From the IMG/VR virus record IMGVR_UViG_3300033143_002040, positions 99,712-126,561 of that record: a stretch of DNA of 26,850 nucleotides; one strand, written 5' to 3'. Made by a program: the position numbers and the translations under genes. The notes beneath the pieces were generated by a model. The model made no database searches, had not been told where the DNA came from, and saw only the letters and a list, made by a program, of their open reading frames with translations. The stretch comes from a virus. Position 1 is the first letter of the stretch; each line of letters begins with the position of its first letter. Positions 18,259-25,523 of the stretch are shown one piece after another.

Positions 18259-20767
18259 CTGTCTCTGGTGCTGGTGTCGGTCCTACAGGTGTTAACTCTG
18301 GATCAAGGACATCATCAAACATACCCTGAAATGGGTTGGTGCCGAACGCTTCTGTGCGTATGTTCAAACCGTTTTCTCCTGTGATTCGCTCATCACCTGA
18401 ATTAAGAGATTCAATGGCTTGATTAGCAAAATACTTATTGTCTTCTTTCTCTGATTCAGAAAGTACTCCTAAGTGTGCGAGTAGATTAACATTACTAACA
18501 TTAATCTTTGGGTCTCTGATTCCGTGTAACGTTTGAGTAAATGTGCCGCCAGCAAAAGTATGTGTAACTGTTCGAACTCCATACACACCATTCAATACGT
18601 TATTAGATTTCTTTCCTGCAGGAGTGATGCCTGTTTTTGGATCAAACTGTTGTGGAGTAAATGATCTAAAAACCATGTATGTTTGTGCATTACTAGCATT
18701 TGCTGTTGTAAAATTCTGTGGTTGTGTTTGTTTATCAGAAGATTCTTCAGAACTAGATTCTTCTGCACTATCGCCAGAGTCAATAAATCCTCTATCTGCA
18801 AGCATACGATCAAGTGTTGATCGTGGCGCAGCATTACGATGAATTGGTGGGGGCTCAAGCCAATAAGGGTCGCCCTTGATATTAAGATCAATATTTAATA
18901 AGTCACCTGACACTGGACTTTTTGCTTGTTCAAACATTGCACTTAGCATTGTTCTACCAGATGTTTGTGAGCCTTGCGCTATATCAGCAGCATTGTCGCC
19001 AGACTTAGACTCAGTTGTAGATTGTTTAAGTACTTCTTCTAATTTCTCTCCGATTTTCGGATCATCTAAAAATATATCTTGTTCGCGTAATGCGTCTTGA
19101 GCAGAACTTGCCGAGCCAATGTCTGGTGTATTAACACGAGGTAGTTGTGTTCCTGCGACTAGTCGATCAACAAGTGTGCCAGTGCCAGGTATTACTGGAA
19201 CGCCTGGAACAACCTCTGGAATATCGGCGATGCCAGCTTGTACAGTATCAAGTGCAGCATCGGCATCAGCAATTGCTGGTCCAATAACATCATCTATTTC
19301 TGTTTGTGCTTCATCTAATTCATTTTTTACTTGATCTAGCTCGTCAGTTACTGGACTAAAGAATTCACTCAATGCATCTTCAATAAATGAGGTCGGTGCA
19401 AATCCTGCAGGATTTGCAAGAAAAGAACGTAACTGATTAACTTTGTCAGCAGTTTCTTCTAGTGATTCTCGCTGTTCGTCTGTCAATGTTGCTTTCGGTT
19501 CTGCGGCTGCAGGGTTTGTAGATCGCCCTGCTTGTAAAGGTAATGCTGCATACCAATTAAAATTGAATACTAATTCAAAATCTAATACTTGATCGTTCAA
19601 TCCTGTATAGATATAGTTATATAATTTCTTAACAAGTCCCTTGCGAGCCTTAGCTTGATATAATTCTTCATCGCCTTGAGTAGATCCTTGACTATCAGGA
19701 GTGGTAATCGTAGACATTGGATATGGGATAATGAGATAGCGGAAATTACGAGCATAATCTGAACGAGTCTCATCGTATTCACCTAGTGTTGTATCAGTAA
19801 TAACACGATAAAGATTTTGAAATGTTGGTTCATCTGCTGTATTGTTTCCATTCTCATCTGGAACAAGTTGCTGAAACAGTGTCGTAAGTGATAAAATATT
19901 CTCTACCATGCGATCTACTGAAATACCAGGTTGAAAAGTAAATGTCATCTTACCATTCGCATCTAAAAATGTTCCAGCGCGGCTCTGTCGCTCCTCGATG
20001 AGATCAGGCACAATGAGAGCCTTCGCAATTTCTTCATCAACATAGAATGCATATGTATCAGCAACTTTATAATTTGCTGTCTCTATTTTCTCTGTTTCAC
20101 GTAAATTCATTTGTGTTTGTAATCCAGTGAACCAATCACCAACAGTGAGAGCATCAACTGTAATCGTTTTCTGTGCATCAGAAGCTTCGTTAGTATATGC
20201 TAGGTCACCATAGATAGCAGCTTTTAATGAATATACTGTGCCACCTGTAGTGACATCCATTGCCATTTTTGTTAGAAGTATAGGCCAAGTCCAAACTAGA
20301 TCAGCCAGCTCACCAATGGAGCCAGGTCTTTGTGATTGTCCTTTTCCTGCCTTTCTTCCTTTGAATGATACTTCTAAGAAAAATGGAATTTTTGCAAAGT
20401 TTTTAATGTTTAAGAATTTAGCTGCATTAGAAACATCATCTAATAATGTTGCTCCGAATGGTTCTTTCAATGTGAGACTAAACTCTGTAGCAGTTCCAAC
20501 GCCTGATTCTCTAGATATGCCAGATACAGTATGTATCTCCACCTCATCTATTTCTAGAACTGTAACACCACTTTCAGCAATTACGACGCGCTCGTTTTTA
20601 GCTTTAGGTCCGAATATGCCCTTTCGCACAGCATCATCTGACATCATATAAAATCGTATATGATATGTTGGAAGATCAAACTTGTCTAGAATATTATCTT
20701 CAATGTCAGTAGATATATCTACGCCGCCACGGATGGGTGGAACTGTCTGTGCATTATTATCGCTCAT
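18245..20767 (-). CDS. Large virion protein, probable baseplate hub (gp27-like)
   Basis: An 840-aa protein directly before gp5. The N-terminal half is beta-rich (residues about 25-330, with EVEIHTVSGISRESGVGTAT), and around 400 there is LNDQVLDFELVFNFNWYAA. A coiled-coil region follows (ELDQVKNELDEAQTEID), then proline- and serine-rich linkers (GDSAEESSSEESSDKQTQ) and a C-terminal beta part (TPAGKKSNNVLNGVYGVRTV). In T4 the gp5 trimer sits on a gp27 trimer, so a hub role fits the place and the size. I infer this from context; similarity to T4 gp27 itself (391 aa) is not evident. The start lies one base after the gp53 stop. Confidence 0.68.
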   Translation of the reverse strand: MSDNNAQTVPPIRGGVDISTDIEDNILDKFDLPTYHIRFYMMSDDAVRKGIFGPKAKNERVVIAESGVTVLEIDEVEIHTVSGISRESGVGTATEFSLTLKEPFGATLLDDVSNAAKFLNIKNFAKIPFFLEVSFKGRKAGKGQSQRPGSIGELADLVWTWPILLTKMAMDVTTGGTVYSLKAAIYGDLAYTNEASDAQKTITVDALTVGDWFTGLQTQMNLRETEKIETANYKVADTYAFYVDEEIAKALIVPDLIEERQSRAGTFLDANGKMTFTFQPGISVDRMVENILSLTTLFQQLVPDENGNNTADEPTFQNLYRVITDTTLGEYDETRSDYARNFRYLIIPYPMSTITTPDSQGSTQGDEELYQAKARKGLVKKLYNYIYTGLNDQVLDFELVFNFNWYAALPLQAGRSTNPAAAEPKATLTDEQRESLEETADKVNQLRSFLANPAGFAPTSFIEDALSEFFSPVTDELDQVKNELDEAQTEIDDVIGPAIADADAALDTVQAGIADIPEVVPGVPVIPGTGTLVDRLVAGTQLPRVNTPDIGSASSAQDALREQDIFLDDPKIGEKLEEVLKQSTTESKSGDNAADIAQGSQTSGRTMLSAMFEQAKSPVSGDLLNIDLNIKGDPYWLEPPPIHRNAAPRSTLDRMLADRGFIDSGDSAEESSSEESSDKQTQPQNFTTANASNAQTYMVFRSFTPQQFDPKTGITPAGKKSNNVLNGVYGVRTVTHTFAGGTFTQTLHGIRDPKINVSNVNLLAHLGVLSESEKEDNKYFANQAIESLNSGDERITGENGLNIRTEAFGTNPFQGMFDDVLDPELTPVGPTPAPETDDDG

Positions 20768-20768
20768 G

Positions 20769-21065
20769 TTAGATTATATCCTGTACTGTCTCAGGATTAG
20801 GTACAAATATTTGAACACCAGTTTTAAAATCTCCTATAGGATCTACTAGTGTATCCATGTTGCGTGTAGCTAAAACCCACCACAGTCGAGGTGATCCGAA
20901 GTAATCGTTAGCAAATAGATCAGGTCGTTCATTATACTTTGCTTCTATAGTAACTAGCTCATCATTTGAACTAGGCGGTATTGTTCGTTTTGTCATTACA
21001 TCAAGATAAAAATCCTTGATAGGAGTATTTAAGTATGGTGAGGTTGTCTTATGGATTCCGGCCAA
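20769..21065 (-). CDS. gp53: Baseplate wedge protein gp53-like, TTG start inside endonuclease gene
   Basis: A 98-aa protein with the gp53 signature NDYFGSPRLWWVLATRNMDT followed by D-P-I-G-D-F-K-T-G-V-Q-I-F-V-P, a LysM-like fold. T4 gp53 is longer (196 aa). Translation must begin at the TTG at 21063-21065: AAAGGAGAAAGAAA stands just before it, and the next codons read A-G-I-H-K. The ribosome-binding site and first five codons lie in the end of the endonuclease gene, overlapping by 17 bases. T4 gp53 links wedges to the central hub during baseplate assembly. Confidence 0.85.
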   Translation of the reverse strand: MAGIHKTTSPYLNTPIKDFYLDVMTKRTIPPSSNDELVTIEAKYNERPDLFANDYFGSPRLWWVLATRNMDTLVDPIGDFKTGVQIFVPNPETVQDII

Positions 21066-21774
21066 TTTCTTTCTCCTTTAATTTACAATTATCAAAATGC
21101 CAACGTTTCATAGCAGGTTTTCCGCCTACTTTTTTACAATGAATACATGACACCTGCTCTTTCTTGATTCCTATGGTCTTATCTTTAATAAGTTGAATTG
21201 TTTTGCTTGTATGCTGATTACCAAAATTTGGTGCTTTCATTCCAACCCTATCTCTACGTAATCGTTTCAATCTATTGGCTTCCTGATTTCCGAACAATTC
21301 CTCATACGTTTTACCTTGGCGTCGATCAGACGCTTTCTGTATCAAATCTCTAGCTATTGTTGACCCAAACAGTTCCGTATATGTTTTATTTTGACGATTC
21401 AACGATAGTTGGGTTCGAAGCTGGTCAGCAATGGCCTTAGGATAACGATCATAATAAGATAAACCTTTGTATAATTGATTATTAACACAGCCAGATATAT
21501 TTTGATTAAGCCAACGATCATCCTCTAGAACATTTAATCGAGTTAAAACTAATTCTTCCCATATAATTGCATGATCTATGTTATCAAATATTTTACGAAC
21601 CTGTATAATATCAGGCTCACCAACTTTTTCACGCATCTCTGATACATACTTACTCGATGTAAAGTATTCATGCCATAGGTCTTCTGCTGGTAAAAGTCTA
21701 TTTGCATAACGAACACCATAATAATGTTTATCATACTCTGTCCAACCAATTCTATATGTATATGGAGAGATCAT
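21049..21774 (-). CDS. GIY-YIG homing endonuclease inserted in baseplate operon
   Basis: A 241-aa protein. The N-terminus YTYRIGWTEYDKHYYGVRYA is a GIY-YIG core (Y-R-I and Y-Y-G-V-R), and DLWHEYFTSSKYV is typical of phage members. Repeated modules YTELFGS and YEELFGNQEANRLKRL plus FGNQHTSKTIQLIKDK are NUMOD-like DNA-binding repeats. The C-terminus has CIHC and MKRWHFDNC, a zinc finger found in many such enzymes. These free-standing nucleases cut related phage genomes near their own site and spread by repair. The gene sits between the gp48/54-like gene and gp53, with TAATG overlap upstream and its tail used by gp53. Confidence 0.85.
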   Translation of the reverse strand: MISPYTYRIGWTEYDKHYYGVRYANRLLPAEDLWHEYFTSSKYVSEMREKVGEPDIIQVRKIFDNIDHAIIWEELVLTRLNVLEDDRWLNQNISGCVNNQLYKGLSYYDRYPKAIADQLRTQLSLNRQNKTYTELFGSTIARDLIQKASDRRQGKTYEELFGNQEANRLKRLRRDRVGMKAPNFGNQHTSKTIQLIKDKTIGIKKEQVSCIHCKKVGGKPAMKRWHFDNCKLKEKEIGRNP

Positions 21775-22481
21775 TAAATAAATCCACGATTGATTAACGC
21801 GCCGCTCTTAAACGCATCAAGATCAAACTTGTCACGAACTTTACGTGGGTTTTCTTGTACCATGAGCATAGCTGTGATGACCATTCTAGTTGGAACATAT
21901 GTACTATTATCATCTACTTGTACAAGATCAGTACCAAAAACACTCTGGCCGAAAACAGTACGCTCCTCAGGAGAGAGTGCACCTGGCAAATTAACTTCCA
22001 CGTAATCAACTGTATCCTCTAATAGATAGTTATATGTAGTCAACACAACAGGAACATTATTAAATTGGTGACCACCTAGATAATTAAATCGTAATACGGG
22101 TGGCGGGGTTCCTGCGATACCCTTGCGTGCTGCTGCTGCTCCAAATTCTATCATAGTAGCTGCGCGAAGGAAGCGCATAACAGCAATCATATAGCGGCCT
22201 TCTTCATTTGTTTGTGCAGTAAATGTTCCAGTTATCTGTATCTCAGACGGCATAGAATTTTGATAATTGTGCTGTTGAAAATTGCTGTGAGTGAAATGCC
22301 ATTGATTATAGTTTGCTGTTCCACCAAAGTTTAGCTGTGGGGTGTACGGAAATAGTACACCTTTTGTAGCATGAAGTGGCTGTAGAAGATTATTACAATC
22401 TGTAGGATCGCCTAGTACAGTAGTCATTGCTGCAGGCGCGGGTCCTAATCTTGCTCGTTTATTCGTGGTAAATGTTGACAT
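21774..22481 (-). CDS. Baseplate/tail-tube protein, gp48/gp54-like
   Basis: A 235-aa protein from ATG 22481, chosen because GAGGAA lies eight bases before it; TTG at 22487 is too close. Core features are MPSEIQITGTFTAQTNEEGR, MRFLRAATMIEFG, GTPPPVLRFNYLGGHQFNNV and DTVDYVEVNLPG. I associate this pattern with the tail-tube cap or initiator proteins of marine T4-like phages. T4 gp48 and gp54 are longer (364 and 320 aa), so assignment to one of them is not possible by eye. It is the first gene after the late promoter at 22504-22511, ahead of gp53 and the hub. Confidence 0.65.
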   Translation of the reverse strand: MSTFTTNKRARLGPAPAAMTTVLGDPTDCNNLLQPLHATKGVLFPYTPQLNFGGTANYNQWHFTHSNFQQHNYQNSMPSEIQITGTFTAQTNEEGRYMIAVMRFLRAATMIEFGAAAARKGIAGTPPPVLRFNYLGGHQFNNVPVVLTTYNYLLEDTVDYVEVNLPGALSPEERTVFGQSVFGTDLVQVDDNSTYVPTRMVITAMLMVQENPRKVRDKFDLDAFKSGALINRGFI

Positions 22482-22503
22482 ATACAATGTTCCTCTTTGC
22501 TGT

Positions 22504-22511
22504 TATTTATC
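22504..22511 (-). promoter_or_regulatory. T4-type late promoter for the tail/hub operon
   Basis: The minus strand reads TGATAAATAACAGCA, identical over 15 bases to the signal before gp25 (8012-8019). It lies about 23 bases upstream of the first gene. Two identical copies in front of two structural operons are strong support for a real promoter class. Confidence 0.78.
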
Positions 22512-22544
22512 ACCAAAATTATATACTATGTTAACGTAAGGTAT

Positions 22545-22552
22545 GATAAATA
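22545..22552 (+). promoter_or_regulatory. Possible late promoter upstream of gp55
   Basis: TGATAAATAGTAC on the plus strand has the same GATAAATA core as the other late boxes. It lies about 90 bases before gp55 and upstream of the sigma70 promoter, diverging from 22504-22511. If active it would let gp55 drive its own late transcription and that of gp47/46. Confidence 0.45.
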
Positions 22553-22581
22553 GTACTATAATAGTTTGCCTATGTAAGGCA

Positions 22582-22611
22582 TTGACAACATAAGTCGTTG
22601 TATGTTATACT
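22582..22611 (+). promoter_or_regulatory. Sigma70 promoter of gp55-gp47-gp46 region
   Basis: TTGACA (22582-22587), an 18-base spacer and TATACT (22606-22611). It stands about 30 bases before the gp55 start. The -35 and its flank resemble those of the promoter at 8090. Host polymerase should recognise it early in infection, which suits a late sigma factor and recombination genes. Confidence 0.8.
22587..22606. promoter_or_regulatory. Inverted repeat in the promoter spacer, possible operator
   Basis: AACATA (22587-22592) and TATGTT (22601-22606) are exact inverted copies separated by eight bases. They fill the space between the -35 and -10 boxes of the gp55 promoter, where a repressor could block polymerase. 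A chance occurrence is possible for a six-base arm. Confidence 0.4.
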
Positions 22612-22642
22612 AGATCACATAATAAGAATAACAAGGAGCAAC

Positions 22643-23581
22643 ATGGCAGCACGCAATAAGTATTTAAATAATAAAGAACTGCTCAAAGAAATCCACATAA
22701 GCAAAACCTCATTTAGTGAATTTGATAAACCAGAATATAATCGCTTCGATGCAATTGTAGAAGAATATGATAACTTATTTACATATTCTGAAAAAGTCGA
22801 AAACACCATTGACAAAACAACAGGCGAAATTACAAGCACCAAAGGCACTGGCGAATGGCATTACCCTGTAGTGCTAGAAGCACAAGAGGCAAAAGCTGCA
22901 CGAATGGCAGCAGAAGATTATGCAGCAAAGATGGCAATTTGGGAACAGGGACCGAAAAAGGCATCTAACAAGCCCAGACTAGTTGACTGCAAATTTGATC
23001 CCACTACCCTAGCAGAAGATGAACTAGTATATCGTGTAATGACATTTGAACACATTCCACTTGAACCTGGCCGCAAGAAGAATCCCCGCAAAGAATCAGA
23101 ATATTACGTCAAACTCAATTTCATTCCTTTCAAACATTACATGATTACAGACATAGCTAAAGAAGAAGCTGTCGAAGTAGGAAAGAGTCATAGTAAAGAC
23201 GGAGAGTATTGTCAGACACATGGCGCAATGACAGACAAGTTAGCAGTTATGTACATGCTATTAGTAGAGCGATACAGCCAACGATCAAACTGGCGCGGCT
23301 ACACATACTTAGATGAAATGAAGGGTCAAAGTCTGTTACAACTATCATCAATGGGTTTGCAGTTTAACGAAGCGAAAAGTAAGAATCCATTTGCATACTA
23401 CACACAAGCATTGACGCATAGCTTTACGCGAGTGCTAAACATAGAAAAGAAAAACCAAGATATTAGAGACAAGATACTTGTAAGCAAAGGACTAACGCCG
23501 AGCTTCTCTAAGCAAATCGAACATGAAAACAAATTACGTCAGATGCGTGAAGACGCAAAGAACACAGCAGAGAATGAATAA
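22643..23581 (+). CDS. gp55: Late sigma factor gp55-like, with large insertion
   Basis: A 312-aa protein from ATG 22643, with AAGGAG four bases upstream; the frame extends 15 codons higher without a good start. NKYLNNKELLKEI (residues 5-17) matches the N-terminal NNKELL of T4 gp55. LAVMYMLLVERYSQRSNWRG (200-219), then YLDEMKGQSL and KSKNPFAYYTQALTHSFTRV (245-264), form the sigma-2-like core that recognises late promoters. Between these lie about 175 residues, including two Ala/Lys helices and a YYVKLNFIPFKHYM segment. T4 gp55 is only 185 aa. It ends REDAKNTAENE, with no visible hydrophobic clamp-binding tail of the T4 type. Probable function: directs RNA polymerase to the (T/G)ATAAATA boxes. 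Confidence 0.85.
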   Translation: MAARNKYLNNKELLKEIHISKTSFSEFDKPEYNRFDAIVEEYDNLFTYSEKVENTIDKTTGEITSTKGTGEWHYPVVLEAQEAKAARMAAEDYAAKMAIWEQGPKKASNKPRLVDCKFDPTTLAEDELVYRVMTFEHIPLEPGRKKNPRKESEYYVKLNFIPFKHYMITDIAKEEAVEVGKSHSKDGEYCQTHGAMTDKLAVMYMLLVERYSQRSNWRGYTYLDEMKGQSLLQLSSMGLQFNEAKSKNPFAYYTQALTHSFTRVLNIEKKNQDIRDKILVSKGLTPSFSKQIEHENKLRQMREDAKNTAENE

Positions 23582-23612
23582 AACATAAAAATAACAAGTG
23601 GTGTGGGAGTAC

Positions 23613-24275
23613 ATGACTGAGAATTTACTTAACGGATTTGTCTACAGGTGGACAAATCAAATCAACTGCAAATGGTACATCGGTTCTCATAAGGGAACTG
23701 TGGATGACGGCTATCGGCATACTAGCGAAATTATGGCATTAGCTGAAGCAAAGCATGGCACAGAAAATTTCACACGCGAAATATTATTTGAGGGTGACTA
23801 CGAGAAAGATAAAATTCGTGAAGTGGAAGCGAAACTCCTTAGAGAAAATAACGCAGCACATGATAGAATGTCCTATAACAGGTCAAACATCACAGGCCCG
23901 AATTGTGTTTCAGATGAAACACGGGATAAAATCTCTCAAAATCGCGCTGGCATCAAAACAGGGCCGCTTTCTGCTGAACACATAGCAAAAATATCTGCGT
24001 CATTAACTGGTAAAAAGAGACAACCATTCACAGAAGAACACAGAACTAATATGTCAATCTCACATAAAGGCCAAGTTACATGGATGAAGGACAAAGAACA
24101 CACACAGGAAACAAAAGAATATTGGTCAAAAATAAGAAAAGGTTCTGTACCGTGGAATAAAGGTAAGACTAACATATATTCTGAAGAAACGCTTAGTCTT
24201 ATGTCAGATAAGAAACGTGGAAAGCCTTGGAGTGCTTCAAGAAGGCAAGCACAAGAGGATAAGAAACAAAAATGA
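23613..24275 (+). CDS. GIY-YIG homing endonuclease between gp55 and gp47
   Basis: A 220-aa protein from ATG 23613, which has GGGAG just upstream; GTG at 23598 is weaker. GFVYRWTNQINCKWYIGSHK is a clear GIY-YIG core, and EVEAKLLREN holds the conserved Glu. The C-terminal half is a series of NUMOD3-type modules (SDETRDKISQNRAG, SAEHIAKISASLTGKKR, TEEHRTNMSISHKGQ, SEETLSLMSDKKRGKPW), as in T4 Seg proteins. It separates gp55 from gp47 and overlaps gp47 by ATGA. Such enzymes are selfish elements that cut phages lacking them. Confidence 0.88.
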   Translation: MTENLLNGFVYRWTNQINCKWYIGSHKGTVDDGYRHTSEIMALAEAKHGTENFTREILFEGDYEKDKIREVEAKLLRENNAAHDRMSYNRSNITGPNCVSDETRDKISQNRAGIKTGPLSAEHIAKISASLTGKKRQPFTEEHRTNMSISHKGQVTWMKDKEHTQETKEYWSKIRKGSVPWNKGKTNIYSEETLSLMSDKKRGKPWSASRRQAQEDKKQK

Positions 24276-25288
24276 CAAATCAATTGTTTCAAAACGTAGC
24301 TTGTCTAACAGATGTTCATTTTGGCTTGAAACATAATAGCCGTTTGCACAACGGTGATTGTATACGTTTTATAAATTGGTTTATAAAACAAGCACAGAAA
24401 AGAAACTCTGAAACGTGTATCATGCTAGGTGATTGGCACCATCATAGGGCATCTATTAATGTTTCTACATTAAACTATAGTATGCAAGCACTATCTCTAT
24501 TAAATGATGCGTTTGATGATGTGTATTTTATTGTAGGCAACCATGATTTATATTATAAAGAAAAACGAGAACTCAATTCGATTCCGATGGCTGAGTTATT
24601 TCCTAACATACATCTCATTGATGAAATAACTAAGAAAGATGATGTTGCTATTGTTCCGTGGCTAGTAGGTGATGAATGGAAGAAAGTAGCAAAGATTAAA
24701 TCGAAATATATGTTTGGTCATTTTGAATTGCCTAAGTTTAAAATGAATGCTCACGTAGAAATGCCAGATCATAATTTGCTACATGCAGAAGACTTCCAAC
24801 ACCAAGACTACATCTTCTCTGGTCATTTTCACAAGAGACAGAACAAGGGTATTATTCATTACATCGGCAATCCTTTCGGACACAACTTTGCAGACATATG
24901 GGACTTTGATCGCGGCGCAATGTTTCTAACATGGGGCGACAAGCCTGAGTATGTTAATTGGGAACATGGTCCTAGATATATCTCAATGGATTTAAGTGTC
25001 TTGCTTGAAGATCCTGAGAAGTATCTAAATGCGCATACATATGCGAAAATTGAACTAGATGTCGATATTTCTTACGAAGAGGCAAACTTCTTACGTGAGA
25101 CATTCTTTAACAACTACGAGATACGAGAACTTAAGTTACTACCTAAACACGAAGAAACTGATTCAGATGTACTTCTCGGTGACATTAAATTTGAGACAGT
25201 AGATCAGATAGTCACAGAAAGCATACAAACAATGGATTCTACTACATTCAATGTTGATGTACTGACACAAATATATAATGACTTATGA
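24272..25288 (+). CDS. gp47: Recombination nuclease subunit gp47 (SbcD/Mre11-like)
   Basis: A 338-aa protein, almost the same length as T4 gp47 (339 aa). The metallophosphoesterase motifs are all present in order: TDVHFG (Asp14, His16), LGDWHHH, VGNHD, then FGHFE and FSGHFHKRQ with the metal-binding histidines. With gp46 it forms the Mre11/Rad50-type complex that trims DNA ends for recombination-dependent replication, which T4 needs for late DNA synthesis and indirectly for late transcription. It starts by ATGA overlap with the homing endonuclease and overlaps the following small gene by 11 bases. Confidence 0.95.
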   Translation: MTNQLFQNVACLTDVHFGLKHNSRLHNGDCIRFINWFIKQAQKRNSETCIMLGDWHHHRASINVSTLNYSMQALSLLNDAFDDVYFIVGNHDLYYKEKRELNSIPMAELFPNIHLIDEITKKDDVAIVPWLVGDEWKKVAKIKSKYMFGHFELPKFKMNAHVEMPDHNLLHAEDFQHQDYIFSGHFHKRQNKGIIHYIGNPFGHNFADIWDFDRGAMFLTWGDKPEYVNWEHGPRYISMDLSVLLEDPEKYLNAHTYAKIELDVDISYEEANFLRETFFNNYEIRELKLLPKHEETDSDVLLGDIKFETVDQIVTESIQTMDSTTFNVDVLTQIYNDL

Positions 25289-25520
25289 TGATTTAGTAAA
25301 AAATGAATACATAGCATATCTTATAGAAGAAGGTGGAATGTGTGTAGGAATAACTGAGCGCGGAATTGAATTAATCCCGTTCACAGATAAGAATGTTTTT
25401 ACTATGGCTACAATGACGAAGGAAGAAGGAATTGAATTACTACGTTTACTGCGACTAAGTGGTGGTATAACAGGTTTAGGAAATGCATATGTAACTTCGC
25501 ACGCGTGGTATCCAGGATAA
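25278..25520 (+). CDS. Small protein between gp47 and gp46
   Basis: An 80-aa protein starting MTYDDLVKNEYIAYLIEEGG inside the end of gp47. It has MCVGITERGIELIPF, a central KEEGIELLRLLRLSGG helix and ends SHAWYPG. T4 also has small genes near 46 and 47, but I see no clear match to them. Its place suggests an accessory role in recombination or simply a passenger gene. The last codons (CCAGGATAA) give the gp46 ribosome-binding site. The start has only a weak ribosome-binding sequence of its own, so translation is probably coupled to gp47. Confidence 0.72.
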   Translation: MTYDDLVKNEYIAYLIEEGGMCVGITERGIELIPFTDKNVFTMATMTKEEGIELLRLLRLSGGITGLGNAYVTSHAWYPG

Positions 25521-25523
25521 CTA

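Noticed and set aside
22598-22642. In-frame extension of gp55 by 15 residues
   Set aside because: It would begin inside the -10 region of the promoter, and the ATG at 22643 has an ideal AAGGAG.
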